Shown here: positions 24,232 through 34,355 of the stretch, piece after piece
Layout: each line of letters starts with the position of its first letter
How positions within the stretch are numbered: position 1 is the stretch's first letter
Assembly (NCBI RefSeq): GCF_029016485.1
Contig: NZ_CP092106.1
Location: 3,224,001-3,288,000 of the forward strand
Source of the DNA: Vibrio sp. JC009
GTDB lineage: Bacteria; Pseudomonadota; Gammaproteobacteria; Enterobacterales; Vibrionaceae
Length of the DNA: 64,000 nt
Reading direction: 5' to 3'
Made by a program: the position numbers and the translations under genes
The notes under the pieces: model-generated
Seen by the model: only the letters and a program-made list of their open reading frames with translations
The model's database searches: none
What the model was told of the DNA's origin: nothing

Positions 24232-25530
24232 ATGAAAAAGACGCATATCACAGAGCAAAAATTCGCCGACTTCGATTTACTTCCGCAAGTCATTGAAGGT
24301 CTTGAGAAAAAAGGGTTCGAATACTGTACCCCAATCCAAGCCCTGGCGTTGCCGGTCCTGCTCACCGGCCAAGATATTGCAGGCCAGGCCCAAACGGGTA
24401 CTGGTAAAACCTTAGCGTTTCTTACTGCTACTTTTAACCATTTACTTAAAACTGAGACACCTGAAGGCCAGAAAAGCACACAGCCAAGGGCCATTATTAT
24501 GGCTCCGACGCGTGAGCTGGCAATCCAGATCTACAACGATGCGCAATGTCTGATCGAGTCAACCGGTCTGAAAGCCGCACTGGCTTACGGTGGCGAAAGC
24601 TACGATAAGCAGCTGGCTCAGCTTGAAAAAGGCACGGATATCCTGATCGGCACAACAGGCCGGATCATCGACTTCTACAAGCAACGTGTTTTCAACCTGA
24701 ACAATATTCAGGCTGTTGTGCTTGATGAAGCTGACCGTATGTTCGATCTTGGCTTTATTAAAGATATCCGCTTCCTGTTCCGCAGAATGCCGGAACCTAA
24801 AGAACGTCTGAACATGCTGTTCTCTGCAACACTGTCATACCGCGTGCAAGAACTGGCTTTTGAACATATGCACAACCCTGAGCATGTTGTTGTTGAACCG
24901 GAGCGTAAAACCGGTCACCGCATTCAGGAAGAGCTTTTCTACCCGTCGAATGAAGACAAAATGTCGCTTCTGCAAACCATTATTGAAGAAGAGTGGCCTG
25001 ACAGAGCCATCGTATTTGCCAACACTAAGTTCAAGTGTGATTCCATCTGGGGCCACCTGGCAGCAGACGGACACCGAGTTGGCCTTCTGACCGGTGATGT
25101 ACCACAGAAGAAGCGCGAGAAAATTCTCGAGCAGTTCACCCGTGGTGAAGTCGATATTCTGGTTGCAACCGATGTTGCTGCCCGTGGCTTGCATATTCCT
25201 CAGGTAACGCACGTATTTAACTATGACCTGCCTGATGATTGTGAAGACTATGTTCACCGTATCGGCCGTACCGGTCGTGCCGGTGCCAGCGGCCACTCTA
25301 TCAGCTTTGCCTGTGAAGAGTACGCAATTAACCTGACAGCTATCGAAGAATACATTGAACACGCTATTCCTGTATCTGAATACGATCCAAGCGCTCTGAT
25401 TGAGGACCTTCCGGCTCCAATCCGTATGCGTTCACGCAACAGCCAGAACCGACGTACCAATACTGGCGGGTCGTACAAAGGCGGTAACCGTGGCAAGCGC
25501 AATACAAGACCGCGTCAGCCAAGAAAATAA
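24232..25530 (+). CDS. rhlB: ATP-dependent RNA helicase RhlB
   Basis: DEAD-box helicase of the RNA degradosome that unwinds RNA for RNase E/PNPase. The 432-aa protein has all motifs: Q motif (GFEYCTPIQ), [18 protein letters not shown] ([13 protein letters not shown]), [17 protein letters not shown] and [10 protein letters not shown]. The C-terminal tail is basic and Asn/Arg/Gly-rich ([20 protein letters not shown]), as expected for RNA contact. The ATG at 24232 directly follows an in-frame GTG. Divergent from trxA; gppA follows by 21 bp. Confidence 0.96.
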   Translation: MKKTHITEQKFADFDLLPQVIEGLEKKGFEYCTPIQALALPVLLTGQDIAGQAQTGTGKTLAFLTATFNHLLKTETPEGQKSTQPRAIIMAPTRELAIQIYNDAQCLIESTGLKAALAYGGESYDKQLAQLEKGTDILIGTTGRIIDFYKQRVFNLNNIQAVVLDEADRMFDLGFIKDIRFLFRRMPEPKERLNMLFSATLSYRVQELAFEHMHNPEHVVVEPERKTGHRIQEELFYPSNEDKMSLLQTIIEEEWPDRAIVFANTKFKCDSIWGHLAADGHRVGLLTGDVPQKKREKILEQFTRGEVDILVATDVAARGLHIPQVTHVFNYDLPDDCEDYVHRIGRTGRAGASGHSISFACEEYAINLTAIEEYIEHAIPVSEYDPSALIEDLPAPIRMRSRNSQNRRTNTGGSYKGGNRGKRNTRPRQPRK

Positions 25531-25551
25531 GCTCAGGACTAAAGGAATAGA

Positions 25552-27045
25552 ATGAACCAGGCAGTATCCTCTCCTCTATACGCTGCTATCGATCTCGGGT
25601 CGAATAGCTTTCATATGCTCGTTGTGCGTCATATAGATGGCAGCGTTCAGACTTTGGCTAAGATAAAGCGCAAAGTACGGCTGGCAGCCGGGCTTGATGA
25701 AAACAACTCATTAAGTCTGGATGCCATGCAGCGAGGCTGGGACTGTCTGAGCCTTTTCGCAGAAAGGCTTCAGGATATTCCGACGGAAAACATCCGCATT
25801 GTTGGTACGGCAACGCTCCGTACCGCAACCAATGTGGATCAGTTCCTGACAAAAGCCAATCATATACTGGGCCATAACATCAATATCATCTCGGGTGAAG
25901 AAGAGGCAGCCACCATCTATAAAGGCGTGGCCCATACTTCCGGAGGACTGGGCAAACGTCTGGTTGTTGATATTGGCGGAGCCAGTACAGAACTGGTGAT
26001 CGGTGAAGGCTTTGATGCCCGCGCGCTTACCAGCCTTAAAATGGGCTGTGTAACCTGGCTGGAGAAGTACTTTAAAGACCGCCAGCTATCCAAAAGCAAT
26101 TTTGAACTGGCAATAGAAAAAGCCAAGGAAACTCTGGCCCCGATTCTGCAGCAGTATACCGCTATCGGCTGGGATGTCTGCGTCGGCGCAAGCGGCACCG
26201 TACAGGCGCTTCAGGAGATCATGCTGGCACAGGGTATGGACGAAGTAATCACTCACTCCAAACTCAAGCGCCTGCAAAAACAGGCCATGCTGGCCGATCA
26301 TCTGGAAGAGCTGGAGATCGAAGGCCTGACTCTTGAGCGGGCACTGGTTTTTCCAAGTGGGCTTTCCATTCTGATTGCTGTTTTTGAGCTTCTTGAAATC
26401 GATTCTATGACTCTCGCAGGCGGAGCTCTGCGTGAAGGCATGGTATACGAAATGATTGCTGAAATGCGTCAGGACGATATCCGGGCAAGAACAATCAAAA
26501 GCGTTCAGACCCGTTATCAGATAGATATCGAATATGCCGAACAGGTTTCTAAGTTAGCACTTACTCTCTTCAAACAGTGTGGAAGCGATGGCTGGATTCC
26601 AGAACCCCAGGCACCAATGCTGCTTGAATCAGTCACTAAACTGCACGAAATCGGCCTTTCCATCGATTTTAAAAAGGGCGGTGAGCATAGCGCCTACCTT
26701 TTGAACAATCTGGATATGCCGGGATTCACCCGCGCCCAGAAATACCTGATTGCCGAACTAGCCAGAAGATACCGTGAGCAGCTAAGCAACATCCACGGTC
26801 AGCGTGCTATTTCCGATCTGAGCAGCAGCCGGATACTAAGACTGTTAAGACTGGCGGTACTGCTTTCTCACCGCAGAGACTCAAAGCTTCTGCCGGAGTT
26901 TCAGCTAACAGCTGAGCAGGAACAGCTGACTCTGAGCATTCCAAGACAGTGGCTGGATAAGAACCCTCTGACCAATGCAGAACTGGAAATAGAGGCTAAC
27001 AGGCAGTCGGATATGGGCTGGCCGTTGAGCATTCAGGCCATTTAA
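25552..27045 (+). CDS. gppA: Guanosine-5'-triphosphate,3'-diphosphate pyrophosphatase
   Basis: Ppx/GppA phosphatase of 497 aa that hydrolyses pppGpp to ppGpp and may also act on polyphosphate. Actin-like ATPase-fold motifs are visible: [14 protein letters not shown] at the N-terminus, [26 protein letters not shown] and a [14 protein letters not shown] segment. The C-terminal helical region (about 310-497) resembles the HD-like domain of the family. It follows rhlB on the same strand, a conserved pairing. Confidence 0.94.
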   Translation: MNQAVSSPLYAAIDLGSNSFHMLVVRHIDGSVQTLAKIKRKVRLAAGLDENNSLSLDAMQRGWDCLSLFAERLQDIPTENIRIVGTATLRTATNVDQFLTKANHILGHNINIISGEEEAATIYKGVAHTSGGLGKRLVVDIGGASTELVIGEGFDARALTSLKMGCVTWLEKYFKDRQLSKSNFELAIEKAKETLAPILQQYTAIGWDVCVGASGTVQALQEIMLAQGMDEVITHSKLKRLQKQAMLADHLEELEIEGLTLERALVFPSGLSILIAVFELLEIDSMTLAGGALREGMVYEMIAEMRQDDIRARTIKSVQTRYQIDIEYAEQVSKLALTLFKQCGSDGWIPEPQAPMLLESVTKLHEIGLSIDFKKGGEHSAYLLNNLDMPGFTRAQKYLIAELARRYREQLSNIHGQRAISDLSSSRILRLLRLAVLLSHRRDSKLLPEFQLTAEQEQLTLSIPRQWLDKNPLTNAELEIEANRQSDMGWPLSIQAI

Positions 27046-27059
27046 TAAAGAAATTTTCC

Positions 27060-27109
27060 CGCAGAACTACTGGCAGGTCTGCTTATCGATACCTGCCAGT
27101 AGTTCTGCG
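27060..27109. terminator. Perfect 19-bp inverted repeat between gppA and yhhQ
   Basis: Arms 27060-27078 (CGCAGAACTACTGGCAGGT) and 27091-27109 are perfectly complementary with a 12-nt loop, placed between two convergent genes. There is no T-run, so it is either a bidirectional transcription/processing stop or a REP-like palindrome. Confidence 0.6.
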
Positions 27110-27119
27110 ATCAACGGAA

Positions 27120-27791
27120 TTAAACTTTCACACCTGAAACGGTAAGCTCAGGATTCACAGCAGTTAGCTTCTTAACCAGATAGTTAAGCACCACACCATA
27201 CATTGGCACAAACAGACCCAGGCTAATTACCAGCTTAAAGCCATAGTCCACCAGCGCAATCTCAGTCCAGTGTTCTGCCATAAAGGCATCCGGGCTCTGA
27301 TAGAAAGCGATAGCAAAGAAAGCCAGCGTATCCAGCGCGTTACCAAACAAGGTTGAACAGGTAGGTGCTACCCACCACTGTTTTAGCTGTCGCAGACGGT
27401 TAAATACATGCACATCCAGAATCTGTCCCAGCAGGTAAGCCATAAAGCTGGCGATAGCGATTCGTGCTACAAACAGATCAAAGCTAGCTAGCGCACCGAT
27501 GCCCTGAAACGCGCCTTCATAAAAAAGAACAGAAAGAACATAGGACGCCACCAGTGCCGGAAGCATTACCAGGAAGATAATCTTTCTCGCCAGTTTCGCA
27601 CCAAAGATACGAACAGTCAGATCCGTTGCCAGGAAGATAAACGGGAATGTAAATGCGCCCCAGGTGGTGTGCATACCAAAGATGGTAAAAGGAATCTGTA
27701 CCAGATAGTTGCTGGACGCAATAATCACAAGGTGAAACAGAACAAGGATAGAAAGTGCTTTGCGCATTTGCGCAGGGGTAAAGTTACTCAT
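27120..27791 (-). CDS. yhhQ: Queuosine precursor transporter (YhhQ/COG1738 family)
   Basis: Integral membrane protein of about 223 aa with roughly six hydrophobic segments, a member of the family importing queuine precursors (preQ0/preQ1) for the tRNA modification queuosine. Motifs include TTWGAFTFPFIFLATDLTVRIFG and ALDTLAFFAIAF. The open frame extends upstream to a TTG, but that region is the riboswitch; the ATG near 27791 with an AAGG ribosome binding site is preferred. Its leader carries a preQ1-I aptamer, and a PurR-like box lies upstream of the promoter, both fitting this function. Confidence 0.92.
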   Translation of the reverse strand: MSNFTPAQMRKALSILVLFHLVIIASSNYLVQIPFTIFGMHTTWGAFTFPFIFLATDLTVRIFGAKLARKIIFLVMLPALVASYVLSVLFYEGAFQGIGALASFDLFVARIAIASFMAYLLGQILDVHVFNRLRQLKQWWVAPTCSTLFGNALDTLAFFAIAFYQSPDAFMAEHWTEIALVDYGFKLVISLGLFVPMYGVVLNYLVKKLTAVNPELTVSGVKV

Positions 27792-27797
27792 TTTGTA

Positions 27798-27833
27798 CCT
27801 TTTTCGTTTTGCTTGGGGTTGAGGGAACCCAAG
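27798..27833 (-). promoter_or_regulatory. preQ1-I riboswitch upstream of yhhQ
   Basis: The minus strand reads a six-pair P1 stem (CTTGGG/CCCAAG) enclosing TTCCCTCAAC, followed by an A-rich tail CAAAACGAAAAAGG. This is the layout of the small preQ1-I H-type pseudoknot (stem, C-rich loop, A-rich tail pairing back). The terminal AAGG is also the ribosome binding site of yhhQ, so ligand binding would hide it and block translation. Assigned from consensus memory, without a covariance search. Confidence 0.8.
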
Positions 27834-27883
27834 TTGAAGATTTCTCTTCCGGTTAAAATCAAAGCTCAACAGAGCGGGCGGCG

Positions 27884-27911
27884 ATTATACATTAATCAAA
27901 TCAGGCCGCAA
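27884..27911 (-). promoter_or_regulatory. yhhQ promoter
   Basis: Minus-strand -35 TTGCGG (27906-27911), 16-bp spacer and consensus -10 TATAAT (27884-27889), giving a leader of about 85 nt that includes the preQ1 aptamer. Confidence 0.7.
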
Positions 27912-27923
27912 CCATGATCCGGA

Positions 27924-27939
27924 ACGCAAACGTTTGACG
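27924..27939. promoter_or_regulatory. PurR-like operator upstream of yhhQ
   Basis: Sequence ACGCAAACGTTTGACG, with the palindromic PurR core GCAAACGTTTG, lies just upstream of the yhhQ -35 element. E. coli yhhQ belongs to the PurR regulon, and preQ1 is made from GTP, so purine control makes sense. The site is weaker than the purE box at 50074-50089. Confidence 0.6.
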
Positions 27940-27941
27940 CG

Positions 27942-28244
27942 CTAAATTCCTGCCTGAAACAGCCGGGAAAGATATTCCACCTCTTCCCTGCTGGTCTTCA
28001 CATCCATCGCCTCCAGCCAGACCGATTCGCTGTAATGCTCTGCTTTAAGCATAAACTGACAACCTTCAAAGTCTATCAGCCAGGAATGGATATCTGCATC
28101 TGTCTGCTTTTCAATAATCTTAGCAGAGAGCTGTGAAACCAACCTCTCGCCTATGACAGGAAAGCTGTCAAAATCAAAGTCCGGAGTAATCAGTATCAGC
28201 TTGCCCGCATTTTGACTGTACTCAGCCAGCCCGAAATCAGCCAT
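27942..28244 (-). CDS. DUF3630-like small protein downstream of recQ
   Basis: A 100-aa acidic protein (N-terminus [16 protein letters not shown]) that I associate with DUF3630, of unknown function. It overlaps the recQ 3' end by 8 bp, so translation is probably coupled. It has no signal peptide, membrane segment or cysteine motif (one Cys). Its conserved place after recQ in Vibrio-type genomes hints at, but does not show, a role with the helicase. Confidence 0.7.
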   Translation of the reverse strand: MADFGLAEYSQNAGKLILITPDFDFDSFPVIGERLVSQLSAKIIEKQTDADIHSWLIDFEGCQFMLKAEHYSESVWLEAMDVKTSREEVEYLSRLFQAGI

Positions 28245-30072
28245 GGACCAGGTACTCCTGAATCAGATCCAAAAACGGATCCGCATAGCGTTCAAGCTTA
28301 ACCTGCCCCACTCCATTTACCGCAAGCATTTCACCGTAAGAAGCAGGAAGAACTTCCGCCATATCAATCAGGGTTGCATCACTGAACACAACATAAGGCG
28401 GTACATCGTTTTCATCCGCAATCGTCTTACGCAGCTTACGCAGCTTGGCAAACAGCACCTTATCGTAGTTTTTGTTTGCCAGTTTATCCGACTTAGCGGC
28501 TCTGGCTGCGGTATCAAGTCTTGGCACCGCCAACTCTAAAGCACGTTCCCCACGCAGAACCGGCCTTGCTTCCTCGGTTAGCTGAAGTGTTGAATTGCGG
28601 GTAATGTTCTGAGACAGCAGGCCTTTGTGTATCAGCTGACGAAAGATACTGATCCAGTAATCATGGCTGTGCTCTCTGCCGATACCGTAAGTGGAAAGCT
28701 TATCGTGGCCGTTTTCGCGCACACGGATATTCTGCATACCACGCATCACCTCAACCACATAGTTCATACCAAAGGCCTGATTAACCCGGTAGACACAGGA
28801 CAGCGCCTTTTGCGCCGCTTCAGTGGCATCAAAGTGCTTTGGAGGATCAAGGCAGATATCGCAGTTACCGCACGGCTCATGACGGTACTCGCCAAAATAG
28901 TTCAGCAGCACCTGCCTTCTGCAGGTCTGAGCTTCCGCAAAAGCAGTCATCGCATTTAACTTATGAGTTTCCACCTGCTTCGGCGGGCCTTCCGGCTTTT
29001 CATCCAGCATTCGCCGCAACCAGGAGATATCAGCCGGATCGTAAAGCATCATAGCTTCAGCTGGCAGACCATCCCGGCCCGCCCTTCCGGTTTCCTGATA
29101 ATAGGATTCGATATTTCTCGGAATATCAAAATGCACCACAAAACGGACGTTAGGCTTATTGATGCCCATACCGAAGGCAACGGTTGCCACAACAACCTGC
29201 AGATCATCACGCTGAAAGGCATCCTGAACATAAGCCCGTTCATCGGTATCCATACCGGCATGATAGCCCGCAGCTCTGATATGGTTGTTGCAAAGCTTCT
29301 CTGTCAGCATCTCTACCTTTTTACGGCTGCCGCAGTAGATAATGCCACACTGATTCTGCTGAGTTGCCAGAAAACGGATAACCTGAGAGACCGGCTTATG
29401 CTTCTCCACCAGGTTGTAACGTATATTCGGACGGTCAAAACTGCCCAGATAAATATGGGGCTCATTCAACGCTAAGCGCGAGACGATATCTTTTCTGGTG
29501 GCATCGTCAGCGGTCGCAGTCAGCGCCATAACCGGAACATAGGGAAACTGCTGCTTCAACTGACCAAGCGCTGCATATTCCGGCCTGAAGTCGTGTCCCC
29601 ACTGTGAAATACAGTGCGCCTCGTCTACCGCTATCATTGATAGCTGAATAGACTCCAGCCTTTCAAGAAAGTCATAATTCAGCACTCTTTCTGGAGAAAC
29701 ATAGACAAGCTTGAGCGTTCCCCTGTTCATCCGGTTATAGACCGAAATCAGCTCATCTCTTGGCATGGATGAGTTAATGCATTCTGCAGCAACGCCGTTT
29801 GCTTTTAGCTGGTCCACCTGATCCTTCATCAAAGAGATTAACGGTGAAATCACTAATGTCAGGCCATCTTTAAGCAGCGCCGGGATCTGATAGCAGAGAG
29901 ACTTACCACCACCGGTCGGCATAATAACCAGACTGTCCAGGTTACCGATAGCCGACTCAATCACCTCTTCCTGTCCCTTCCTGAACTCCTGGTAGCCGAA
30001 AGTATCAGACAACACCTTTTGCGCGTCTGCAAGCGTCGGGAGAGGTTGTTCTGCCAGAAGAGTTGATGTCAT
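28237..30072 (-). CDS. recQ: ATP-dependent DNA helicase RecQ
   Basis: 3'-5' DNA helicase of the RecF recombination and repair pathway, 611 aa. Order of domains: helicase with Walker [13 protein letters not shown] (about residue 52), DEAH box ([16 protein letters not shown]), ALTATAD, and motif VI ([14 protein letters not shown]); RQC zinc site ([12 protein letters not shown]...CGNCDIC); C-terminal HRDC domain (about 530-611). Start ATG at 30072 with no nearby alternative. Divergent from rarD. Confidence 0.96.
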   Translation of the reverse strand: MTSTLLAEQPLPTLADAQKVLSDTFGYQEFRKGQEEVIESAIGNLDSLVIMPTGGGKSLCYQIPALLKDGLTLVISPLISLMKDQVDQLKANGVAAECINSSMPRDELISVYNRMNRGTLKLVYVSPERVLNYDFLERLESIQLSMIAVDEAHCISQWGHDFRPEYAALGQLKQQFPYVPVMALTATADDATRKDIVSRLALNEPHIYLGSFDRPNIRYNLVEKHKPVSQVIRFLATQQNQCGIIYCGSRKKVEMLTEKLCNNHIRAAGYHAGMDTDERAYVQDAFQRDDLQVVVATVAFGMGINKPNVRFVVHFDIPRNIESYYQETGRAGRDGLPAEAMMLYDPADISWLRRMLDEKPEGPPKQVETHKLNAMTAFAEAQTCRRQVLLNYFGEYRHEPCGNCDICLDPPKHFDATEAAQKALSCVYRVNQAFGMNYVVEVMRGMQNIRVRENGHDKLSTYGIGREHSHDYWISIFRQLIHKGLLSQNITRNSTLQLTEEARPVLRGERALELAVPRLDTAARAAKSDKLANKNYDKVLFAKLRKLRKTIADENDVPPYVVFSDATLIDMAEVLPASYGEMLAVNGVGQVKLERYADPFLDLIQEYLVHG

Positions 30073-30213
30073 CGTTAGCCTTAGTTGAAGCGAAGGAACG
30101 TCATTGTAGTGGGGATTGGTCGTTAATGAAACTGCAAATTAATAGCCTGCCAGCGCTATAGCTCTTATACTCTGCAACTTCAGAATAAAATCATACTTAT
30201 AGGCACAGATGCA

Positions 30214-31125
30214 ATGACACAAGAACAGCAAGCGAGATCCCGCCAGGGTGTATTTTTAGCCGTCAGCGCTTACACCATGTGGGGCATTGCACCTATCTAC
30301 TTTAAAGCGCTGGCTGCAGTAACTCCCTTCGAGATACTCTGCCACCGGATTATCTGGTCCTTCTTTGTTCTGGCTCTGCTTATCCACTTCACTAGAAACT
30401 GGAGTGCGTTTGCCGACGTATTTAAAGCGAAAAAGAAGCTGCTGGCTTTAGTTGCAACCTCGCTCCTTGTTGGCGTCAACTGGCTTATCTTTATCTGGGC
30501 GGTGAATGCCGACCATATGCTGGATGCCAGCCTGGGCTACTATATCAACCCGTTGTTTAATGTCCTGCTCGGTATGCTGTTTCTGGGCGAAAGGCTGAGA
30601 AAGCTACAATGGGTTGCCGTGGCTCTGGCCTTTATAGGCGTAATGATTCAGGTCGTTGCTTTTGGCTCTATCCCTTATGTTGCTATCGCTTTAGCGGTTT
30701 CCTTCGGGCTTTATGGGCTTTTAAGAAAGAAAGTAAACCTAAATGCTCAGGTGGGACTTTTTGTTGAAACCATGGCTCTTCTTCCCGGTGCGCTGATCTA
30801 CCTGCTTGCTTTTGCTGACAGTGCGACTTCAGATATGTTCAGCAACACCACTACCCTGAACCTGCTTTTGGTGTCAGCAGGCATCGTCACTACCGCGCCA
30901 TTACTCTGCTTTAATGGTGCGGCAACACGCCTGATGCTTTCTACCCTTGGATTTTTCCAGTACATAGGCCCTAGCCTGATGTTTATTCTTGCTGTCACCG
31001 TTTATCAGGAACCCTTAACGCAGGATAAAGCCATTACATTCGCTTTTATCTGGTGTGCTTTGGCTATTTTCAGTTTTGACGGAATAAAACGCGCCAGACA
31101 GTCTAAGCTGGTCTCTGCCTCTTAA
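30214..31125 (+). CDS. rarD: EamA-family transporter RarD
   Basis: A 303-aa drug/metabolite-superfamily membrane protein with about ten hydrophobic segments in two EamA repeats. N-terminal RQGVFLAVSAYTMWGIAPIYFK and NWLIFIWAVN are typical of RarD. Family members were linked to chloramphenicol sensitivity, but the true substrate is unknown. Divergent from recQ; it ends about 350 bp before the csrB RNA. Confidence 0.88.
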   Translation: MTQEQQARSRQGVFLAVSAYTMWGIAPIYFKALAAVTPFEILCHRIIWSFFVLALLIHFTRNWSAFADVFKAKKKLLALVATSLLVGVNWLIFIWAVNADHMLDASLGYYINPLFNVLLGMLFLGERLRKLQWVAVALAFIGVMIQVVAFGSIPYVAIALAVSFGLYGLLRKKVNLNAQVGLFVETMALLPGALIYLLAFADSATSDMFSNTTTLNLLLVSAGIVTTAPLLCFNGAATRLMLSTLGFFQYIGPSLMFILAVTVYQEPLTQDKAITFAFIWCALAIFSFDGIKRARQSKLVSAS

Positions 31126-31300
31126 AGAGAGCTGTTCGCGAGTTAACCAAATGTAAAATCAGATAGCACAAACAAATGAAGCAAGACTGGAAATTCAGCT
31201 TTAATGCATACAAATGCAGCAGATAACTAATTGAGTGAATATTAGGCAAACTCCGATGTAAACAACAGGTTAAATTACGGAAGATATCTCCCCATAACTT
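31126..31300. other. Intergenic region after rarD
   Basis: AT-rich stretch without recognised gene or terminator. It leads into the csrB regulatory region that starts at 31301. Confidence 0.4.
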
Positions 31301-31318
31301 TGTAAGAGATCTCTTACA
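31301..31318. promoter_or_regulatory. GacA/VarA/UvrY-type activator box for csrB
   Basis: Perfect 18-bp palindrome TGTAAGAGATCTCTTACA, matching the TGTAAG-N6-CTTACA consensus of the GacA family. Its centre is about 170 bp upstream of the predicted csrB start, the distance seen for GacA sites of rsmY/rsmZ and UvrY sites of csrB. Confidence 0.88.
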
Positions 31319-31442
31319 AAAACGTAAGCTAAAGTCTTTTTATTGCTTGAGCCTTTAATACCAGGACCACCTAACCCTACGTTTTTTAAGAACTATTCAA
31401 ATCTGAGCGTTTATTGGTCAGTTTATTTTCCCTCAACCTGTC

Positions 31443-31471
31443 TTGTTCCTTTGCGCTCTGTAAGTCATAGT
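31443..31471 (+). promoter_or_regulatory. Predicted csrB promoter
   Basis: -35-like TTGTTC (31443-31448), 17-bp spacer, -10-like CATAGT (31466-31471), predicted start near 31479. The weak match fits a promoter that depends on the upstream activator box. Confidence 0.5.
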
Positions 31472-31478
31472 TAAGTTG

Positions 31479-31887
31479 TCAGCAGGGAGCAGACACAGGA
31501 AACAGGAAAGCCAAGGATTGCTATCTTCAGGAAGAAGATTTGGTTACTCAGGAAGAGAAACCAGCACGGAACGCAAAACGGATAATGAACGGAAGCATCA
31601 GTAAACAGGAAGTTTACTTTAAGGATGAATCAGGACACCTCAGGAAGAGGCAGGGAATGAACATCAGGATGATGTAAAGGAACGCCGCTCAGGGAATAAG
31701 TGACGTGCGCTAACGAGGATTGTTAGCAGATCAGGATAAGATCAAGGACACCGCTAGGAAAGCGATGAAAGGATTGAGCTGACGGAATTCAGTACACTAT
31801 CATGGATTAGATGCATGGAGCATTTTTAGTGGCCGGATAGCTGCGAGTAAGACTACGGCCCCGATACGCAAGTATCGGGGCTTTTCT
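31479..31887 (+). ncRNA. csrB: CsrB-type small RNA sequestering CsrA
   Basis: A roughly 400-nt non-coding stretch carrying about two dozen GGA motifs, many as CAGGA, AGGGA or AAGGA at short regular intervals, and ending in a strong rho-independent terminator (GCCCCGATAC/GTATCGGGGC plus TTTTCTT, 31858-31887). Repeated GGA loops are the hallmark of CsrB/RsmZ RNAs that titrate the translational regulator CsrA. The upstream GacA-type box strengthens the call. No ORF spans it. Vibrio usually has several csr RNAs, so the letter (B, C or D) is arbitrary. The 5' end is inferred from the promoter guess. Confidence 0.9.
31858..31887 (+). terminator. csrB terminator
   Basis: 10-bp GC-rich stem (GCCCCGATAC/GTATCGGGGC), GCAA tetraloop, then TTTTCTT. 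It lies eight bases before the convergent uvrD stop codon and may help to end both transcripts. Confidence 0.93.
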
Positions 31888-31895
31888 TATCCTGA

Positions 31896-34067
31896 TTACA
31901 TGGTTTCCAGTTTGGCGTACTGAGTCACCAGCCACTTAATACCTTCACCGTTAAAGGCTACCTGTACCCTGCTCTGGGGACCACTGCCCTCAAAGTTAAT
32001 GATGGTACCTTCACCAAACTTAGGGTGCTTCACTCTCTGGCCCAAATTAAACCCGGTCTCATTAAAGTTCTGCTTCACGCTTGTCTGACTGAACCGGCCA
32101 CTGGAAGCCGGACGGCTCACCTGCGCCTTCATTCTGACTTCTTCCAGACACTCCTCCGGAAGCTCACGGATAAAACGCGACGGTTTATGGTACTTGTCCT
32201 GGCCATATAGCCTGCGCATTTCAGCATAGGTGATATACAGCTTCTCCATTGCACGGGTCATACCTACGTAGCAAAGTCTGCGCTCCTCTTCCAGACGTCC
32301 GGCTTCTTCCGCTGACATCTGGCTCGGGAACATACCTTCTTCCACACCGACCATAAACACCAGCGGGAACTCCAGACCTTTCGCACTGTGCAGTGTCATA
32401 AGCTGCACAGCATCATCAAACTCATCAGCCTGTCCTTCACCGGCTTCCAGTGCGGCATGGGAAAGGAAAGCAGAAAGCAGCGTCATCTCTTCTGCCTCTT
32501 CCGGCTTCTCGAACTGCCTTGTTGCTGTTACCAGCTCCTCAAGGTTTTCAATTCGCGCTTTAGACTTTTCGCCTTTTTCCTGCTGATACATGCTAAACAG
32601 ACCGGATGCTTTGATCACATGGTCGGTCTGCTCGTGCAGCGACATCTCTGCAGTGTCATCTTCCAAGGCATTGATTAGCTCAATAAAGCGACTCAGGGCT
32701 CCTGCTGCACGGCCTGCCAGTACCTTCTCATCCAGCAAGGCAACACAGGCTTCCCACATAGTTGCGCCTCTGTCTCTGGCAGCAAAGCGGATGGTTTCCA
32801 GAGTCTTGTCCCCTAAACCCCGGGTCGGTGTATTAACCACCCTTTCAAAAGAGGCGTCATCATTGCGGTTGGCAACAAGTCTCAGGTAGCTTAGAGCATC
32901 TTTAATTTCCTGACGTTCGAAGAAACGCATACCACCGTAAATCCGGTAAGGCAGACCTGCCTGTATCAAGGCCTCTTCAAGCACACGGGACTGGGCGTTA
33001 TTCCGGTATAACATAGAGGTATCGGACAGTGCTCCACCCTTATCCTGCCATTCCTTAATCTTATTAACGGCAAATCTGGCTTCATCCAGTTCATTATAGG
33101 CAGAGTAAACCGATACCTTTTCGCCCTCGCTGCCGTCAGTCCACAGCTCTTTACCCATGCGCTCATTGTTGTTTGAGATAAGCTCGTTGGCCGCTTTCAG
33201 AATTGTCTTGGTTGAGCGGTAGTTCTGTTCCAGCCGGATCGTGGAAACCGAAGGAAACTCTTCTGTGAATCTGTGAATGTTTTCAATTTTCGCGCCTCGC
33301 CAGCCATAGATTGACTGGTCATCATCACCAACAATCATGACATTACAATCGCGTCCGGCCATCATTCGAAGCCAGGCATACTGAATGTTGTTGGTATCCT
33401 GAAATTCATCCACCAGAATGTGTTTAAATCTTGCCTGATAATGCTCTCTGATAAACTTATTGTCTCTGAGCAACTCGTGTGCTCTTAGCAGGATTTCAGC
33501 AAAGTCCACCAGGCCCGCTCTGTCACACGCTTCCTGATAAGCTTTATAAACCTGCAGCCAGGTCTGAGTCACCGGGTCGTTATAGGCATCGATATGATGT
33601 GGTCTGAGTCCTTCATCTTTCTTACCGTTAATCCACCAGGCAGCTTGCTTAGCCGGCCACTGTTTTTCATCTAAATTCTGAGCCTTGATTAACCGGCGAA
33701 GCAGACGTTGCTGGTCATCAGAATCAATAATCTGAAAATCTTCCGGAAGTTTCGCATCCAGATAGTGGGCTCTCAGAATACGGTGACAGATACCATGGAA
33801 AGTCCCGTTCCACATTCCTGAGGCACTTCCCATCATCAGTTCTTCAATACGACCACGCATCTCTGCCGCCGCTTTGTTAGTAAAGGTTACCGACATGATA
33901 GAGAACGGCGAAGCCTGTTCCACAGACATCAGCCATGCAATGCGGTGAACCAGCACTCTTGTCTTGCCGCTTCCGGCTCCGGCCAAAACCAGTATGTTTT
34001 CAGTTGGTGAAGCAACGGCTTCGCGCTGTTTGTCATTTAAGCCATCAAGTAATAAGGAAGCGTCCAT
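31896..34067 (-). CDS. uvrD: DNA helicase II (UvrD)
   Basis: SF1A 3'-5' helicase of nucleotide-excision and mismatch repair, 723 aa (usual length). Motifs: N-terminal LLDGLNDKQREAV, Walker A AGAGSGKT, TFTNKAAAEM, Walker B VDEFQDTN, GDDDQSIYGWRGA, EQNYRST and the C-terminal TLHSAKGLEF and VGMTRA segments. The C-terminal tail (GQRVKHPKFGEGTI) is the UvrD Tudor-like domain. Upstream region 34068-34355 is shared with the divergent bufferin cluster. Confidence 0.97.
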   Translation of the reverse strand: MDASLLLDGLNDKQREAVASPTENILVLAGAGSGKTRVLVHRIAWLMSVEQASPFSIMSVTFTNKAAAEMRGRIEELMMGSASGMWNGTFHGICHRILRAHYLDAKLPEDFQIIDSDDQQRLLRRLIKAQNLDEKQWPAKQAAWWINGKKDEGLRPHHIDAYNDPVTQTWLQVYKAYQEACDRAGLVDFAEILLRAHELLRDNKFIREHYQARFKHILVDEFQDTNNIQYAWLRMMAGRDCNVMIVGDDDQSIYGWRGAKIENIHRFTEEFPSVSTIRLEQNYRSTKTILKAANELISNNNERMGKELWTDGSEGEKVSVYSAYNELDEARFAVNKIKEWQDKGGALSDTSMLYRNNAQSRVLEEALIQAGLPYRIYGGMRFFERQEIKDALSYLRLVANRNDDASFERVVNTPTRGLGDKTLETIRFAARDRGATMWEACVALLDEKVLAGRAAGALSRFIELINALEDDTAEMSLHEQTDHVIKASGLFSMYQQEKGEKSKARIENLEELVTATRQFEKPEEAEEMTLLSAFLSHAALEAGEGQADEFDDAVQLMTLHSAKGLEFPLVFMVGVEEGMFPSQMSAEEAGRLEEERRLCYVGMTRAMEKLYITYAEMRRLYGQDKYHKPSRFIRELPEECLEEVRMKAQVSRPASSGRFSQTSVKQNFNETGFNLGQRVKHPKFGEGTIINFEGSGPQSRVQVAFNGEGIKWLVTQYAKLETM

Positions 34068-34355
34068 CAGATTGTCCGGTTAGTGCCACTGTGTATTTAT
34101 ACATAAGAAGTGATTATAACCTAAATATTTGCTGTTTTACTGCGATATTTCCCGAGAAAAAAATTTAGACCACCTTTAATCGAAATCAATCACTTAGCGT
34201 TCTACCAATTTAAATACGAATGTAAATGATAATTTTTTGAAAGATTTTCGATACCCAGCGGCTCTTTATCTTCAAGCAAGCCAAAGACATGCTCAACACA
34301 AAACACCGTCTGCTTGTGAATATTCAGATAAAGGAAATTACATCGAGGAACTAAG
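34068..34355. other. Divergent control region uvrD / bufA
   Basis: AT-rich 288 bp holding the promoters of uvrD (minus) and bufA (plus). An AAATGATAATTTTT stretch near 34221-34240 resembles half of a Fur box but is not convincing. No LexA-type box or sigma-factor gene was recognised. Confidence 0.4.

Noticed and set aside
34221..34240. Fur-box-like sequence upstream of bufA
   Set aside because: Only one half matches GATAAT-type repeats; the other half fails at most positions.
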